From JBCCFW01 sp039029535 (lineage in GTDB: Bacteria; Acidobacteriota; JBCCFW01): 21,430 bases of DNA. The stretch spans positions 1 to 21,430 of the forward strand of contig JBCCFW010000135.1 in assembly GCA_039029535.1 (NCBI GenBank). Reading direction: 5' to 3'. Shown here in pieces: positions 7,926 to 14,635 of this stretch (positions within the stretch are counted from its first letter, which is position 1; each line of letters starts with the position of its first letter). The translations under genes were made by a program, and so were the position numbers. The notes beneath the pieces are model-generated. The model was not told the origin of the DNA. It did not search any database and saw only the letters and a program-made list of their open reading frames with translations.

Positions 7926-8882
7926 TCACTCCTCGTCGTTCGAGACGTCCAGCTCGTCCACCAGAACCTCGGTACCGGAACGGGGATCGGCCAGGACCTC
8001 GCGCAGCACCCGCTCGTCCTGACGCCAGGCGTCCTGCACCTTCACGAAGAGCTCCAGGTGGCACTTCACGTTGAGCTGCTTCTCGACGTCCTTGCGGGCG
8101 GCCGTGCCGATGGCCTTGAGCTGCTGGCCGCCCTTCCCGATGAGGATGCCCCGCTGGTTGACCTTCTCGACGAGGATGCTCGCCTGCACGACCAGCATCT
8201 CGCCGGCCTTGGCCTCGCGGGTCTCGACGGCGTCGAGGATCACCGCCGCCGCATGAGGGACCTCCTGACGCGTGGCCAGGAGGATCTTCTCGCGGATGAG
8301 CTCGGCGATGTAGAAGCGCTCGGCCTGATCGCTGGTGAGGTCCTTCGGGTAAATCGGTGGCGCCTCGGGCAGCAGCTTCACGAGCTCTTCGAGGAGACCG
8401 TCGACGCCGTTGCCGCTGGTCGCCGAGACCGGCACGATCGCCGACGCTCCGGCCTCGGCGAGCTGCTCGATCCGTGGGAGCAGCCGGCTCTTCGGCTTGA
8501 CGAGGTCGACCTTGTTCAACGCGATGACGTGGGGCACGCCGGCCTCGCGCACCCGCTGCGCCGCCATGGCCTCGCCGGTCTTCGGCTTGACGGTCGCGTC
8601 GATGACGTGGAGCAGGAGGTCGACGCCCTGCATGGTCGAGTGCGTGAGGTCGAGCATCCGCGCGTTCATCTCACGCTGCGGACGGTGCAGCCCCGGCGTG
8701 TCGACGAAGACGAGCTGCGCGTCGTCGCGGTGAACGACGCCCCGGATCAGGTGACGCGTGGTCTGGGGCACCGGCGAAACGATGGCGACCTTCTCGCCCA
8801 CCAGGCGGTTCAGCAGGGTCGACTTGCCCGCGTTGGTGCGACCGACCAGCCCCACCAAGCCACAGCGGAAGGACTCGCTCAC
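7926..8882 (-). CDS. era: GTPase Era
   Basis: The 318-residue protein is the ribosome-assembly GTPase that binds 16S rRNA near its 3' end. GTPase motifs are G1 GRTNAGKS (14-21), the Era-typical PVPQTTRH (38-44), G3 DTPG (61-64), G4 NKVD (123-126) and SATSG for G5. The C-terminal KH RNA-binding domain is present, with ILIGKGGQQLKAIG around 246-259. Length is close to the usual 300, with an extra acidic tail of about 15 residues. The start is a GTG at 8882 that overlaps the stop of the upstream CBS protein as GTGA. The neighbouring CorC/YbeX-like gene is a recurrent companion of era and ybeY in bacteria; ybeY itself is not visible in this window. Confidence 0.93.
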   Translation of the reverse strand: MSESFRCGLVGLVGRTNAGKSTLLNRLVGEKVAIVSPVPQTTRHLIRGVVHRDDAQLVFVDTPGLHRPQREMNARMLDLTHSTMQGVDLLLHVIDATVKPKTGEAMAAQRVREAGVPHVIALNKVDLVKPKSRLLPRIEQLAEAGASAIVPVSATSGNGVDGLLEELVKLLPEAPPIYPKDLTSDQAERFYIAELIREKILLATRQEVPHAAAVILDAVETREAKAGEMLVVQASILVEKVNQRGILIGKGGQQLKAIGTAARKDVEKQLNVKCHLELFVKVQDAWRQDERVLREVLADPRSGTEVLVDELDVSNDEE

Positions 8883-10198
8883 GGACGCTCCTGACCGGCG
8901 AGCTGGTCCTCACCCTGCCAGGGCATGATCAGCACGCGCTTCACGCGACGGGGGTCGGCCTCGGTGACCTCGAAGCGGTAGCCGGCGTGGACGATCCACT
9001 CGCCCGGCCCCGGCACGCGATCGAAGAGCGAGAGCAGCAGGCCGGCGACGCTGCTCGTGTCCTCGTCCGGGGAGAGGTCCGCCTCGAGCGACTCGGCCAG
9101 GTCGTGGACGTTGGCCTTGCCACGCACGAGCCAGCCACCCTCGGGCCGCGGGACGACGTCGTCCTCGGCTTTCTCGTGCTCCTCGCGGATCTCGCCGACG
9201 ATCTCCTCGAGCAGGTCTTCCACGGTGGCCAGCCCGGCCGTGCCGCCGTACTCGTCGATGACCAGGGCGACCTGCATGTGCTGCTCCTGGAGCTCGCGGA
9301 GGAGCTCGGCCACCCGCTTGGTCTCGGGCACGATGAAGCTGGGCTTCATCAGGCTGGTCACCGGCTGACTCCCGTCACCGGACAGCACCGCTCGCACGAC
9401 GTCCTTCAGCGACACCAGCCCGATGATCTCGTCGAGCTGTCCCTCGTAGACGGGGATGCGCGAGTGACGGGTCGATGCCATGAGCTCGGCGACGTCGCTG
9501 ACGCTCGACGTGCTGGGGATGCCGATCAGGTCGGTGCGCGGGGTCATGACCTCACGCACCCGCGTGTCGCCGAACTCGACCACGTTGCGGAGCAGCTCGC
9601 CCTCCCCTTCCTCGAGGATGCCCTCGCGCTCGCCCACGTCGATGTAGGCCTCGAGCTCTTCGTCACCCGGCTCTTCTTCGTCGTCGCTCTCGTCGTCCGC
9701 CCAGCGGGCGAGGAGACGGGAGAGCGGGCCGAGCACCAGGTGAACCAACCGCATGAGCGGTAGCACCCGCTCCATGAAGCGCAGTCGATCGACGCCGAGG
9801 AGACGGGTCAGCGCGACCGGGCCGAGCACGCCGAGGATCGCCAGCCCGACGAAGCAGCCGGCCACCAGCACGAGGTCGTTGAGCCAGTGTCCGGTCGGCG
9901 CGAGCCGCAGCTCCATCCCGGGGATCGGCAACCGAGGCCCCCAGGCGAAGAGGCAGATCAGGGCCGTCACCAGGCAAGCCAGGTGAGTGAGCTGCAGCGA
10001 GAAGTAGAAGGCCGTCGGCGCTCGCAGCGACTTGCGGAGGAACTCCGTGCGCGCGGGCCCCATCCGCTCGACCAGGGCCTCGAGCGTGACCGGGCCCAGG
10101 AAGCGGAAGGCGATGACGGCGTGGCTCGTCAACGCGTGCGCGGCCATGGCGACGAGACAAGCGAGGGGGAGCAGCCAGGATGGTGAAGGGTCGTCCAC
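8879..10198 (-). CDS. CNNM/HlyC-CorC-type membrane CBS-domain protein
   Basis: The 439-residue protein begins with a DUF21 (CNNM)-like membrane region. Hydrophobic segments lie near residues 8-33, 63-86, 105-133 and 142-160. An acidic linker follows, then a CBS pair (about 215-340, starting VREVMTPRTD and including VIDEYGGTAGLATVEDLLEEIVGEI), and finally a CorC/HlyC C-terminal domain (about 348-426). Relatives are linked to magnesium or cobalt efflux or homeostasis and were historically labelled hemolysins; the transported ion cannot be read here. The start is GTG at 10198, preceded by GAGG at a spacing of 5. That GAGG overlaps the stop of the tiny upstream ORF. The 3' end overlaps era as GTGA. 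Confidence 0.88.
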   Translation of the reverse strand: MDDPSPSWLLPLACLVAMAAHALTSHAVIAFRFLGPVTLEALVERMGPARTEFLRKSLRAPTAFYFSLQLTHLACLVTALICLFAWGPRLPIPGMELRLAPTGHWLNDLVLVAGCFVGLAILGVLGPVALTRLLGVDRLRFMERVLPLMRLVHLVLGPLSRLLARWADDESDDEEEPGDEELEAYIDVGEREGILEEGEGELLRNVVEFGDTRVREVMTPRTDLIGIPSTSSVSDVAELMASTRHSRIPVYEGQLDEIIGLVSLKDVVRAVLSGDGSQPVTSLMKPSFIVPETKRVAELLRELQEQHMQVALVIDEYGGTAGLATVEDLLEEIVGEIREEHEKAEDDVVPRPEGGWLVRGKANVHDLAESLEADLSPDEDTSSVAGLLLSLFDRVPGPGEWIVHAGYRFEVTEADPRRVKRVLIMPWQGEDQLAGQERP

Positions 10199-10203
10199 GA
10201 ACC

Positions 10204-10302
10204 TCAGTCGCGTCCGCGCGGGGGTCGAGACGTCTTGGGCGCGACTGCCGGGTCGGTTCCGGAAGCCGTCACCTGAACGAAGCCGTTCGACGTCTCACTC
10301 AT
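10204..10302 (-). CDS. Tiny ORF (32 residues) between mlaE and the CBS gene
   Basis: I do not recognise this product. The ATG (10302-10300) overlaps the mlaE stop as ATGA. The frame runs 32 residues (MSETSNGFVQVTAS at the start, basic SRPPRGRD at the end) and stops 5 bases before the GTG of the CBS gene. It has no membrane segment. Its frame exactly fills the gap between two genes in a cluster where 4-base overlaps are the rule, which argues for translation, either as a coupling peptide or a real small protein. An alternative is that it is the remnant N terminus of an ABC ATPase (MlaF), which commonly follows mlaE. It could also be chance. Confidence 0.4.
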   Translation of the reverse strand: MSETSNGFVQVTASGTDPAVAPKTSRPPRGRD

Positions 10303-11069
10303 CCCAGGAAGAGGAAGAGCTTGGTGAGGAAGAAGTTGGAGATCAGCACCACGATGCTGAGTGCCAGGACGGTTCGCGTGGTCGCGGAACCGACCCCTCC
10401 TGCCCCACCTCGTGCGGAAAGGCCATTGTAGCAAGCGATCAGCGCCACGGCGGCCGCGAAGAAGATCGACTTTCCGAGACCCGAGAGCAGGTCGGCGACT
10501 TCCGTCCCCTCGAAGCAGCTCTGCCAATAGGCCGAGGCCGGCTGCCGCAGGTCGAGCACGGCCACCGCCAGCCCGCCGAACAGCCCCACCCCGATGGCGA
10601 CGATGGTCAGCAGGGGCATCATGAGCAGCACCGCCAGCATCCGCGGGACGATGAGCCGCTGGACCGGTGAGGCCCCGAGAGCGACCATGGCGTCGACCTG
10701 CTCGGTCACCGACATGGACGCCAGCTCGGCGGTGATGCCCGCCCCCACGCGACCGCCCACGAGCAATGCGGTGAGCACCGGGCCCATCTCGCGGACCAGC
10801 GACTGCGCCACGACGAGGCCGACCACGTGCTTGGCCCCGAAGCGCTCGAGGGCGTAGGCCGTCTGGAGCGCAACGACCATCCCGGTGAAGGACGCCGTCA
10901 GCAGGACGATGGACAGCGAGCGCACGCCGACGCGATCGAGCTGCACCAGCAGCGTCCTCCACTCGAGCCGCTCGGTGAGAAGCGATCGCAGCGAGCGTCC
11001 GGCGAGCAGGACCATCCCCCCGACCCAGGTGAGGAAGGCCTCGAGTTGAACGCTCCGCGGACGCGACAT
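10299..11069 (-). CDS. mlaE: MlaE-family ABC transporter permease
   Basis: The 256-residue protein has the MlaE permease layout: an amphipathic N-terminal part, then hydrophobic helices. The family core is clear: FTGMVVALQ, VVAQSLVREMGPVLTALLVGGRVGAGITAELASM, VTEQVDAMVALG, and PVQRLIVPRMLA with MPLLT. MlaE is the inner-membrane permease of the Mla/Mce-type phospholipid transport system that maintains outer-membrane lipid asymmetry. The ATG at 11069 is chosen because a longer in-frame start at 11210 adds a low-complexity Arg/Ser stretch reaching into the upstream gene. No ATPase (MlaF) or MCE-domain (MlaD) gene adjoins it, so partners must lie elsewhere. It follows the MCP-like gene by 55 bases. 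Confidence 0.88.
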   Translation of the reverse strand: MSRPRSVQLEAFLTWVGGMVLLAGRSLRSLLTERLEWRTLLVQLDRVGVRSLSIVLLTASFTGMVVALQTAYALERFGAKHVVGLVVAQSLVREMGPVLTALLVGGRVGAGITAELASMSVTEQVDAMVALGASPVQRLIVPRMLAVLLMMPLLTIVAIGVGLFGGLAVAVLDLRQPASAYWQSCFEGTEVADLLSGLGKSIFFAAAVALIACYNGLSARGGAGGVGSATTRTVLALSIVVLISNFFLTKLFLFLG

Positions 11070-11124
11070 GACCCCATCATGCGTCGTCTCGCCCAGGTCG
11101 AGCGAGCCCGCAGCGCTCGGGTCC

Positions 11125-11973
11125 TCAGAAGAGGACGACCTCGCCGCTCTCCACCGGCGCGGCGCCTGCCGCCGAGCCCACCGCCGCCGTGTCGACGTCA
11201 CTGGGCTCACCGAGGGCGACCTGGCTCAGGTGGAGGATGCGCCGGAGCTCCTGGGTCATGGGGTCCTGGAACTGGAGATGACCGAGGACTCGCTGCACCG
11301 CCTCCAGCACCGTCTCGCCATGCTGGTCGCCGTTGGACACGGTCTCGAGCAGGCAGTCGTGCAGGCGCTGGCTGGTGTCGCGGACGACGCCGTTGAGCGA
11401 GCCGACCTCGGCCCCGAACGCGTCGCCGTGCTCGCGCAGACGGTTGCCCTGCTCCTCGATGGCCGGGAGCTGCCGTCCGAGACCGGTCGTCATCTCCGCG
11501 ACCATCCGGCTGGCCTCCGCCACCGCCTCGCTCAGCCGCTGCATCTCGTTGGCGATGGTGCCGAAAGCGCCGTCGTCGTCGGCCTGCTCGGCGGTGATGC
11601 GCGCGTTGAGCGACAGCATCCGAGCCTCGCGCGCGGCGCGGTCGATGGTCGTGCCCGTCCGCTGGATGTCGCTGGCCTGCGCGAGCGCCCGCCCCACCGC
11701 CGCGAGCTGCTGCTCGACGAGGTTGCTCAGCGCACCGACGAAGTCGCCGACGACCCTCCCTTGAGCCTGGGTGATCGCGACGATGTCGTCGGAGGCGTCT
11801 TCTCCAGAGAAACGACCCAGCTCGGCCTGCAGCGTCGCCTGATGCGCGCGCCCTGTCTCGAGCACGCCCCGCAGCTCGTCACCGATGGCGAGCGTGGCCG
11901 ACTCGGTCAGCGTCAGCGCCCGACGCGCAGCATCGCGGATGGACTCGAGCTCGGCGCGTGACTCGGGGGTCAT
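11125..11973 (-). CDS. Soluble methyl-accepting chemotaxis-like (MCP signalling domain-like) protein
   Basis: This 282-residue, mostly alpha-helical protein has no signal peptide or membrane helix. Residues about 103-160 resemble the hairpin tip of MCP signalling domains (REARMLSLNARITAEQ, then GTIANEMQRLSEAV, compared with the family's LLALNAAIEAARAGE and FAVVADEVRKLAE). The EAARAG-type core is not conserved (TAEQADDDGAF here). A second motif, GHLQFQDPMTQELRRIL (231-247), recalls the LQFQD segment of small soluble receptor-like proteins and the DFQDLTGQ segment of CheZ. A role in chemotaxis-like or other signalling is inferred; no che genes adjoin. The ATG at 11973 is preceded by GGGAG at a spacing of 9, and that site lies inside a perfect palindrome. 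The longer frame to 12498 crosses the divergent gene and is rejected. Confidence 0.65.
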   Translation of the reverse strand: MTPESRAELESIRDAARRALTLTESATLAIGDELRGVLETGRAHQATLQAELGRFSGEDASDDIVAITQAQGRVVGDFVGALSNLVEQQLAAVGRALAQASDIQRTGTTIDRAAREARMLSLNARITAEQADDDGAFGTIANEMQRLSEAVAEASRMVAEMTTGLGRQLPAIEEQGNRLREHGDAFGAEVGSLNGVVRDTSQRLHDCLLETVSNGDQHGETVLEAVQRVLGHLQFQDPMTQELRRILHLSQVALGEPSDVDTAAVGSAAGAAPVESGEVVLF

Positions 11974-12178
11974 CGCCGTCGGCTCCCATGGGAGCCGTCT
12001 CCGAACTTGCTCACCGCCGTCACGACCGGTCTCCTCACGACACGGACACTCCGTTCCCGCCGCTGCCCCCTGGTCACTCTTCCGTTCGGTTGGCCCTGAG
12101 GTGGACTTGACCCGCTGACGAGACGGCCCGATCGCGATCCCGCTCGACCTCGCGCCGCGGCCCCGCCAAGATGCCGTC
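11974..12178. other. Divergent intergenic region
   Basis: These 205 bases separate the minus-strand MCP-like gene from the plus-strand acyltransferase and should hold both promoters. The only clear structure is the palindrome at 11980-11997. A TTGACC at 12107-12112 has no convincing -10 partner, so no promoter is called. Confidence 0.6.
11980..11997 (-). promoter_or_regulatory. 18-bp perfect palindrome covering the ribosome binding site of the MCP-like gene
   Basis: CGGCTCCCATGGGAGCCG is its own reverse complement over all 18 bases. On the minus strand its 3' arm contains GGGAG, the likely Shine-Dalgarno of the gene starting at 11973. In RNA it can fold as a 7-bp GC-rich stem with a CATG loop, which would hide the ribosome binding site. 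As DNA it could be an operator for a dimeric repressor. Only the palindrome itself is directly seen. Confidence 0.55.
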
Positions 12179-12943
12179 GTGAACCTCATCCGGAGCCTGA
12201 CCTGCGGCCTGCTGACCTTGCTGCTGGCCTTCCCCGCGATCGCGGTCGCTGCGTTCGATCGGGGCGGACGGCGATCGTCGGCCATCGTCGGAACCTGGGC
12301 ACGCTGGCTGCGGTCAGTGGCCGGGGCCGAGGTCCACCACCGCGGGGCCCTCGACGAGCTTCCCGAGGGGCCGGTCCTCTTCCTGGCGAGCCACGAGTCC
12401 AACCTCGACATCCCCATCCTGTTTTCCTTGGTGCCCGACACCACCCGCTTCCTCGCCAAGCGAGAGCTCTTCCGCATCCCCGTGTTCGGGCTGGCCATCG
12501 GGCTGCTGGGCTTCGTGCCGGTCGAGCGGGGCGGTCGTCGTCAGGCGGCGACCCGAGCGCTCAGCCAGGCGTCGGAGCATCAGCGCCGCGGTCGCTCGCT
12601 CCTGGTCTTCCCCGAGGGGACCCGCAACCCGGAGCCGGGCCTGCTTCCCTTCAAGAAGGGCGCCTTCCGCCTGGCCTGCGAGACCCGCCAGCCCGTCGTG
12701 CCGGTGGCCTGCCTCGGAGGTGGTCGGCTCCTGCCTCCGGGCCAGGCGGGGATGCGACCGGGACGGGTCGACCTCGTGGTCGGTCAGCCGCTGCGACCCG
12801 AGGACGAGCCCGAGGCCTTCTCCGACCCCACTCGCCTGCTCCGCCTCGCCCGCGAGCGGATGCTCGAGCTCATGGACACGACCGAGGCCGCCACGCCGTC
12901 TCAGGACGAGACCCCGGCGACGGAGACCTCCGCGACCGCCTGA
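12179..12943 (+). CDS. plsC: 1-acyl-sn-glycerol-3-phosphate acyltransferase (PlsC family)
   Basis: The 254-residue protein carries an N-terminal hydrophobic segment (about residues 5-26) followed by the PlsC acyltransferase domain. It has the catalytic HX4D motif His72-ESNL-Asp77, KRELFRIPVFG (94-104), VPVERGG, the acceptor-binding FPEGTR (144-149) and the final PVVPV. The family adds a second acyl chain to lysophosphatidate, giving phosphatidic acid at the inner membrane. The start is a GTG at 12179: an ATG 8 bases upstream stops after three codons, and no later start precedes the hydrophobic segment. The last 25 residues are a Thr/Glu/Ala-rich tail outside the domain. Members can have other acceptors, such as ornithine lipids, so the exact substrate is not certain. 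Confidence 0.87.
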   Translation: MNLIRSLTCGLLTLLLAFPAIAVAAFDRGGRRSSAIVGTWARWLRSVAGAEVHHRGALDELPEGPVLFLASHESNLDIPILFSLVPDTTRFLAKRELFRIPVFGLAIGLLGFVPVERGGRRQAATRALSQASEHQRRGRSLLVFPEGTRNPEPGLLPFKKGAFRLACETRQPVVPVACLGGGRLLPPGQAGMRPGRVDLVVGQPLRPEDEPEAFSDPTRLLRLARERMLELMDTTEAATPSQDETPATETSATA

Positions 12944-13002
12944 CTCCCAGCGACACGAGGTGACGCGGCACGTCAGCTCCGAGCCTTCGCGGTGCTCTCG
13001 AG

Positions 13003-13024
13003 CCGCTTCACGGCCGCTTCACGG
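13003..13024. repeat. Perfect tandem duplication of an 11-bp unit
   Basis: CCGCTTCACGG occurs twice back to back (13003-13013 and 13014-13024). It lies in the gap after plsC, only 2 bases before the sigma-54-like element at 13027. An 11-bp period matches one helical turn, as in binding sites of some response regulators such as PhoB, so it may be a regulator site. Chance duplication is possible. Confidence 0.5.
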
Positions 13025-13026
13025 CG

Positions 13027-13043
13027 TTGGCAACGCGCTTGCA
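13027..13043 (+). promoter_or_regulatory. Sigma-54-like -24/-12 promoter
   Basis: TTGGCAACGCGCTTGCA fits the RpoN consensus YTGGCACGNNNNTTGCW at nearly all scored positions. It keeps both invariant dinucleotides, GG (-24) and GC (-12), at the correct 12-base register. A transcript would start near 13053-13055, giving a leader of about 75 bases that contains the strong ribosome binding site AAGGGAG before the ATG at 13128. No enhancer-binding protein gene is nearby. Confidence 0.5.
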
Positions 13044-13127
13044 ATGGTGACGGGAGAGCAGCTCGCACCGGACGAACCGGCGCTGAGCGGGACGGGCCTG
13101 CCCGGAGCTCGTTGGAAAGGGAGCATC

Positions 13128-13469
13128 ATGCGCCTCAAGAACGTCGCCCTCCTCGTCCTCGGTTTCTCCGCCGTCGTGACCGCGTCCGACTACGTCCGCG
13201 CGTGGACCCTGCAGCACGAGCTCGGGGTTGCCCTGGGCAGCACGCTGCAGCGCGCCAAGCTGCTCGACGAGAACGTGGCCTTCGAGCGTGTCGAAGGCCT
13301 GGCCGCCGAGGCCGACATCGATCTCGATCCCGACTCCATCGAGCTCTGGGACGACGAGCGCGCGCACGAGACGCACCTCCGTGCCTCGTTCACTCGGCCG
13401 GTGCGCATCCTCTTCCGGCCCGTCGACAAGACCTTCACCGCGCAGCGCTCGGTCCCGCGTCTCGACTGA
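13128..13469 (+). CDS. Small membrane-anchored or exported protein, unknown function
   Basis: I do not recognise this 113-residue protein. It starts MRLKNVALLVLGFSAVVTAS, a basic n-region with a hydrophobic stretch to about residue 20, consistent with an uncleaved anchor or Sec signal. The rest is hydrophilic and charged, with acidic stretches such as DIDLDPDSIELWDDE and a basic end (RPVRILFRPVDKTFTAQ). The ATG is supported by the strong ribosome binding site AAGGGAG 4 bases upstream. Longer in-frame starts would run back through plsC. A sigma-54-like promoter lies about 85 bases ahead, so it may be expressed separately from plsC. It converges on the HEAT-repeat gene, with 8 bases between the stop codons. 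Confidence 0.7.
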   Translation: MRLKNVALLVLGFSAVVTASDYVRAWTLQHELGVALGSTLQRAKLLDENVAFERVEGLAAEADIDLDPDSIELWDDERAHETHLRASFTRPVRILFRPVDKTFTAQRSVPRLD

Positions 13470-13477
13470 AGCTCAGC

Positions 13478-14635
13478 TCACCGTTCGGGGAAGGGCTCCG
13501 GAGCGAGCCCTCCCCGCAAGCGTCGACGCGGCTTCCATGGTGCGCAGTCGATGCCATCGAGGCAGCGCAACCGAGCACGCAACGCCGCCAGTCGCGCGTG
13601 CTCTTCCCGCCAACGCGGGTCCTCGCGCAGCGGCAAGCGGGGCAAGAGCTCTTCCAGCAGCGGCAGGTGAGCTCGCACGGCGCGGTCCTCGACCTGAGCG
13701 AGCGTGGAGGAGCCGGCCGCCTCACGAAGCAGCCCTCGCAACATGGGCTCCAGCGGTGCGGGCGAGCGACCGGGCGCTCGCTGGTCCCAGGCCTCGAGCA
13801 GGAGCTCGGCGGTGCGCTGCAAGGCCGGCTCGGTCTCGAAGCGCTCGAGGGTCACGAGATGGTCCCGAGCGAGCGGATGCGCCGACGCGGCCAGCGCCTG
13901 AAGACCGAGCCGCCGGAGGAACGGCACCTCTTCCCAGGTCAGCGCTTCGATCATCGCGCAGGCCGACGCGGGCTCGGCCAGGAGCAGCAGGGTGGTCCAC
14001 GCCGCCTGCCGCACGCTGGGGTCGGGCTCTTCCAAGGCCGCGGTGAGCTCCGGCCAACGCTGGGTGCCCCAGCGCAGGTAGACCGCCTCGACCGCCCGCG
14101 CCCAGTCGTCCCCACCCCCACGTCGCAGCAAGGCCCGGCTGCGACCCAGGTCGGGGCCGTTGGTTCCGGCGATCGCGAGGAGGACGGTGGCTTCCAGCTC
14201 GGCAGGGATCTCCGGGTCGACGAGCAGCTCGGCGATCAGCTCTCCCGCGTCGCGGTCTCCGATGCGACCGAGCGAGCCGGCGGCGGCCAGGCGCGTCGGC
14301 GGTGAGGGCGCGCGCAACGCCGTCCGCAGGCTCATCAAGCTCCACGGGTCGAGCCGCTCGTCCCGCGAGAGCCCTGGCTCCGCGGCCAGCCCCAGTGCCC
14401 ACGCGGTGACGGCACCTCCGCCTTCCGGTGCGCGTCGGTCCAGCTCACGCGCCAATGCACGACGGGCGATCACCGAGTCGAGGGAGAGCGCAGCCAGGAC
14501 CAGCCGGATCGCGTCGGGGTCGCCCTCCTCTGCCGCCGCCACGTGACGCAGCAACACGACGTCGAGACCGTCGGCGGCTCCGGCCACGGCTCCGACGGAC
14601 CAGGCGAGGAGACCGAGCACGAGCCACCGCCTCAC
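13478..14635 (-). CDS. Exported HEAT-repeat-like protein
   Basis: The 385-residue protein is built of short Ala/Leu-rich helical pairs typical of HEAT repeats, for example PTRLAAAGSLGRIGDRDAGELI, PSVRQAAWTTLLLLAEP and RRLGLQALAASAHPLARDHL. The start is taken as the GTG at 14635. It overlaps the prmA stop as GTGA, has GGAG 6 bases upstream, and begins directly with a signal peptide (VRRWLVLGLLAWSVGAVAGA). An ATG 30 bases further upstream would put ten extra residues before the signal. HEAT solenoids bind other proteins; no catalytic motif is visible and the partner is unknown. It is the last gene of the slt-prmA-HEAT cluster. The C terminus is rich in Arg and Pro, with two cysteines near the end. 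Confidence 0.75.
   Translation of the reverse strand: MRRWLVLGLLAWSVGAVAGAADGLDVVLLRHVAAAEEGDPDAIRLVLAALSLDSVIARRALARELDRRAPEGGGAVTAWALGLAAEPGLSRDERLDPWSLMSLRTALRAPSPPTRLAAAGSLGRIGDRDAGELIAELLVDPEIPAELEATVLLAIAGTNGPDLGRSRALLRRGGGDDWARAVEAVYLRWGTQRWPELTAALEEPDPSVRQAAWTTLLLLAEPASACAMIEALTWEEVPFLRRLGLQALAASAHPLARDHLVTLERFETEPALQRTAELLLEAWDQRAPGRSPAPLEPMLRGLLREAAGSSTLAQVEDRAVRAHLPLLEELLPRLPLREDPRWREEHARLAALRARLRCLDGIDCAPWKPRRRLRGGLAPEPFPER
13487..13515 (+). terminator. Possible hairpin terminator of the small gene ending at 13469
   Basis: GGGGAAGGGCTC (13487-13498) can pair with GAGCCCTCCCC (13505-13515) around a 6-base loop, forming 11 base pairs with one bulged A. It begins 17 bases after the small gene's stop but lies inside the 3' end of the opposing HEAT-repeat gene. 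No T-tract follows, so a coding coincidence is equally likely. Confidence 0.25.

Noticed and set aside
7280..8894. Two long plus-strand frames opposite exbB and era
   Set aside because: They mirror strongly conserved ExbB and Era genes and have shadow-type composition.
12107..12135. TTGACC as a -35 box for the acyltransferase gene
   Set aside because: At 16-18 base spacing the sequence is GATCGC-like with no acceptable -10 hexamer.
11974..12498. N-terminal extension of the MCP-like gene to an ATG at 12498
   Set aside because: The extension would cross the divergent acyltransferase gene and is Arg/Ser-rich; the ATG at 11973 has a ribosome binding site.
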